A stretch of DNA of 8,032 nucleotides from CAZTLI01 sp964614375. Its GTDB lineage: Bacteria > Chloroflexota > Anaerolineae > Aggregatilineales > Phototrophicaceae. The stretch lies in assembly GCA_964614375.1 (NCBI GenBank), contig CAZTLI010000245.1, forward strand, positions 1 to 8,032, written 5' to 3'. Shown here piece by piece: positions 6,499 through 8,032 of the stretch. The position numbers and the translations under genes were made by a program. The notes beneath the pieces were generated by a model. The model made no database searches, was not told the origin of the DNA, and saw only the letters and a program-made list of their open reading frames with translations. Position 1 is the first letter of the stretch, and every line of letters begins with the position of its first letter.

Positions 6499-7278
6499 AT
6501 GAGTGAACACCCCCTGCGCCCATCACCGCGCTACAAACCTGTCTCATTGTTTGTGACCTGCATGGTCGATTTGATGCACCCGAAAACGGGCATTTCCGTC
6601 GTCGAGATTTTAGAGCATCTGGGGATAGAGGTGCGCTTCCCGATGGGGCAGACCTGTTGTGGTCAACCCGCCTTCAATGCCGGATTCTGGGGCGATGCGC
6701 GGCGGGTCGCGCGCCAATTTCTGGATGCGTTCGCCGACGCCGAGGTCATCGTTTCGCCATCCGGCAGCTGCGCGTCGATGGTGCGGCACTATTACCCGGA
6801 ACTGCTCAAAGACGATCCTGACCTGTATGAACGCGCAGTGTGGGCGTCCAGTATTACATGGGAATTCACCGAATATCTGGTCGATGGGCTGGGGATTACC
6901 GACATCGGCGCGAAAGTGCCACCTGTGAAGGTCGCGTTTCATGATGCCTGTCATGGTTTGCGTTTGATGGGGCTGTCCGGGCAGGCGCGCCAACTCGCCG
7001 AACAGGTCGAGGGTGTGACGGTTTGTGATATGACAGAATCGGATCGCTGCTGCGGCTTTGGCGGGCTGTTTGCCGTCAAGATGTCGGATGTCAGCGGGGC
7101 GATGCTGGCGCGCAAGATGGATAATATCAACACTACTGACGCCGATACCATTGTCACAGGCGACTGCGGCTGTCAATTACAGATGAACGGTGGTCTCCAG
7201 CGCGCTGGGGCAGAAAAACGGGTTGTGCATATCGCCGATTTATTGGCAGATGGCCTAAAAAATCCGCCCACGTCCTAG
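6499..7278 (+). CDS. lutA: LutA/YkgE-type (Fe-S) oxidoreductase subunit with two CCG domains
   Basis: A 259-residue cytoplasmic protein, the usual length for LutA. Domain 1: C21 in FVTCMVDLMHP, C53-C54-G-Q-P in QTCCGQPAFNAG, C91 in SPSGSCASM. Domain 2: HDACHGLRLMG with C151, DRCCGFGGLF with C184-C185, and TGDCGCQLQMNGG with C223 and C225. Known: these CCG (cysteine-rich, DUF224) domains bind an unusual iron-sulfur cluster or mediate thiol redox steps in LutA, GlcF, HdrB and SdhE. LutA acts with LutB and LutC to oxidise L-lactate to pyruvate in the cytoplasm. Here no lutB or lutC follows; the next gene is an FHA protein and the genes upstream are divergent, so partners must be elsewhere or the role differs. 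The extra Cys at 223 gives CXC where one Cys is usual. The lutA symbol is by family resemblance, not proof of lactate use. Confidence 0.88.
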   Translation: MSEHPLRPSPRYKPVSLFVTCMVDLMHPKTGISVVEILEHLGIEVRFPMGQTCCGQPAFNAGFWGDARRVARQFLDAFADAEVIVSPSGSCASMVRHYYPELLKDDPDLYERAVWASSITWEFTEYLVDGLGITDIGAKVPPVKVAFHDACHGLRLMGLSGQARQLAEQVEGVTVCDMTESDRCCGFGGLFAVKMSDVSGAMLARKMDNINTTDADTIVTGDCGCQLQMNGGLQRAGAEKRVVHIADLLADGLKNPPTS

Positions 7279-7286
7279 TTTTGGTG

Positions 7287-7292
7287 TATACT
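7287..7292 (+). promoter_or_regulatory. Candidate -10 box for the FHA gene
   Basis: TATACT (5 of 6) lies 21 bases before the first ATG in the 35-base gap after the LutA-like gene. No good -35 box is present at 16-18 bases, where the sequence is the end of the preceding gene. The same hexamer is the -10 box of the cytochrome c promoter. The gene may alternatively be co-transcribed with the LutA-like gene, as no terminator separates them. Confidence 0.3.
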
Positions 7293-7313
7293 CAATTGCG
7301 AACAATAGCGAGA

Positions 7314-8032
7314 ATGGAATTGATGGACGATTACAGCGGCGACTCAGTTCAATTTGTTGTTTGCCCGGCCTGCAAAAAGCTCTCAGCCGCCGATACAGGT
7401 CGCTGTGAATTTTGCGATGCTGCCCTTGATGCCCCCACAAAACCGCCTGTAACCAACAATCTGCCGAAACTGCCCAAAACTACCGCCAAACAATCCTCGC
7501 GTTTTCAGGTGCAAAAGTGCCCGCGTTGTGGCGAAATCAACCGCGCGGGCGTTGTGTACTGTGAAAGTTGTGGCACCCATCTGCAAACAGGCGAAGACGC
7601 CACCTTGCCGACTCGCGATTTAGACCGCGAATCGGAACAGGATTCGACCCTATCGTATGAAGAGGCCGAAATCGCCAGCGAAAAATTTTTAGGTGAACGC
7701 TTCAAAGCCTCTATCCGCGGGACGACGATGTTTCAGGAAGATATGGTGCTGCGGCTGGAACTGGAGTCGCGGCCTAACCCGCTGCTGCTGCGCCTCAAAC
7801 CCGACCAACAACTGATGATTGGGCGGCGCAGTACATCCGACGATTCAGACGTACCCGACATTGATTTGACCGATTATGGCGGCTTCAATTATGGCGTCAG
7901 CAGGCATCATGGCGTCATTCGCCTAGAGGGCAACCGCCTCATCTATACCGACCTCGCCAGCAGCAACGGCACATTCATCAATGGCCTGCGTATCACCCCG
8001 CACGAAGACTATACCCTGCGCGATGGCGATGT
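7314..8032 (+). CDS. Double zinc-ribbon and FHA-domain protein, partial (C-terminus beyond window)
   Basis: The frame is open for 239 codons to the right edge. Seen: a first zinc ribbon with C17-P-A-C20 and C31-E-F-C34, a Pro/Lys/Thr-rich linker, a second with C69-P-R-C72 and C83-E-S-C86, an acidic linker (94-125), and an FHA domain from about residue 155. The FHA signature residues are all present: G170-R171, S196-R197-x-H199, and SSNGTFING (216-224). Known: FHA domains bind phosphothreonine on partner proteins, often substrates of Ser/Thr kinases, and zinc-ribbon plus FHA proteins are common in Chloroflexota and Actinobacteria signalling. No kinase or phosphatase gene is in the window, so the partner is unknown. 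No membrane helix appears in the visible part. The start is uncertain: ATG at 7314 and in-frame ATG at 7323 are both possible and neither has a strong ribosome-binding site. Confidence 0.88.
   Translation, partial: MELMDDYSGDSVQFVVCPACKKLSAADTGRCEFCDAALDAPTKPPVTNNLPKLPKTTAKQSSRFQVQKCPRCGEINRAGVVYCESCGTHLQTGEDATLPTRDLDRESEQDSTLSYEEAEIASEKFLGERFKASIRGTTMFQEDMVLRLELESRPNPLLLRLKPDQQLMIGRRSTSDDSDVPDIDLTDYGGFNYGVSRHHGVIRLEGNRLIYTDLASSNGTFINGLRITPHEDYTLRDGD

Noticed and set aside
6610..7176. A 188-codon minus-strand open frame
   Set aside because: It lies wholly inside the LutA-like gene on the opposite strand; the sense frame has clear CCG motifs and the antisense product has none.
1..8032. CRISPR array, insertion sequence, tRNA, rRNA, toxin-antitoxin pair or phage genes
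   Set aside because: No regular spaced repeats, transposase motifs, tRNA-like folds or related proteins were seen on either strand.

Overview
The window looks like an ordinary chromosomal stretch from an uncultured member of Chloroflexota (Anaerolineae-like). This is an inference from the gene set: a paired GT39 and YfhO-type GT-C membrane protein, an FHA protein with N-terminal zinc ribbons, a STAS-like cytoplasmic protein with a WDDE start, and moderately GC-rich DNA. No phylogenetic marker (rRNA, tRNA or ribosomal protein gene) is present. I see no CRISPR array, insertion sequence, integrase, tRNA or phage gene.

Layout. Positions 1-4571 hold a minus-strand cluster read from right to left. 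It contains a small secreted or membrane-anchored protein of unknown function (4571-3753), a 711-residue GT39-family membrane glycosyltransferase (3705-1570), and a second large polytopic GT-C/YfhO-like membrane protein that starts inside the stop codon of the first (1573 to beyond the left edge). Together they suggest transfer of lipid-linked sugars to surface glycans or proteins. From a divergent intergenic region (4572-4774) a small STAS-like protein (4775-5185) is read on the plus strand. It ends in front of a compact hairpin-rich gap containing a probable terminator (5284-5303).

Positions 5349-6301 hold a minus-strand redox pair: a lipoprotein cytochrome c with one CXXCH haem site, followed by a four-helix membrane protein with a conserved His in its first helix. 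Divergent from it on the plus strand is a solitary LutA/YkgE-type protein with two CCG domains (6499-7278). The usual LutB and LutC partners are not next to it. The roughly 200-base region between them holds a good promoter on each strand, a 6-3-6 dyad over one -35 box, and three copies of CTGGCA. The last gene (7314 to the right edge) encodes two CXXC zinc ribbons followed by an FHA phosphothreonine-binding domain and is cut off by the window.

Several apparent long frames start too far upstream. Promoter and ribosome-binding evidence moves the starts of the STAS-like protein, the cytochrome c and the secreted protein downstream. I did not find strong evidence of an undescribed system. The least explained unit is the divergent cytochrome c/membrane protein/lone LutA group and its shared regulatory region.
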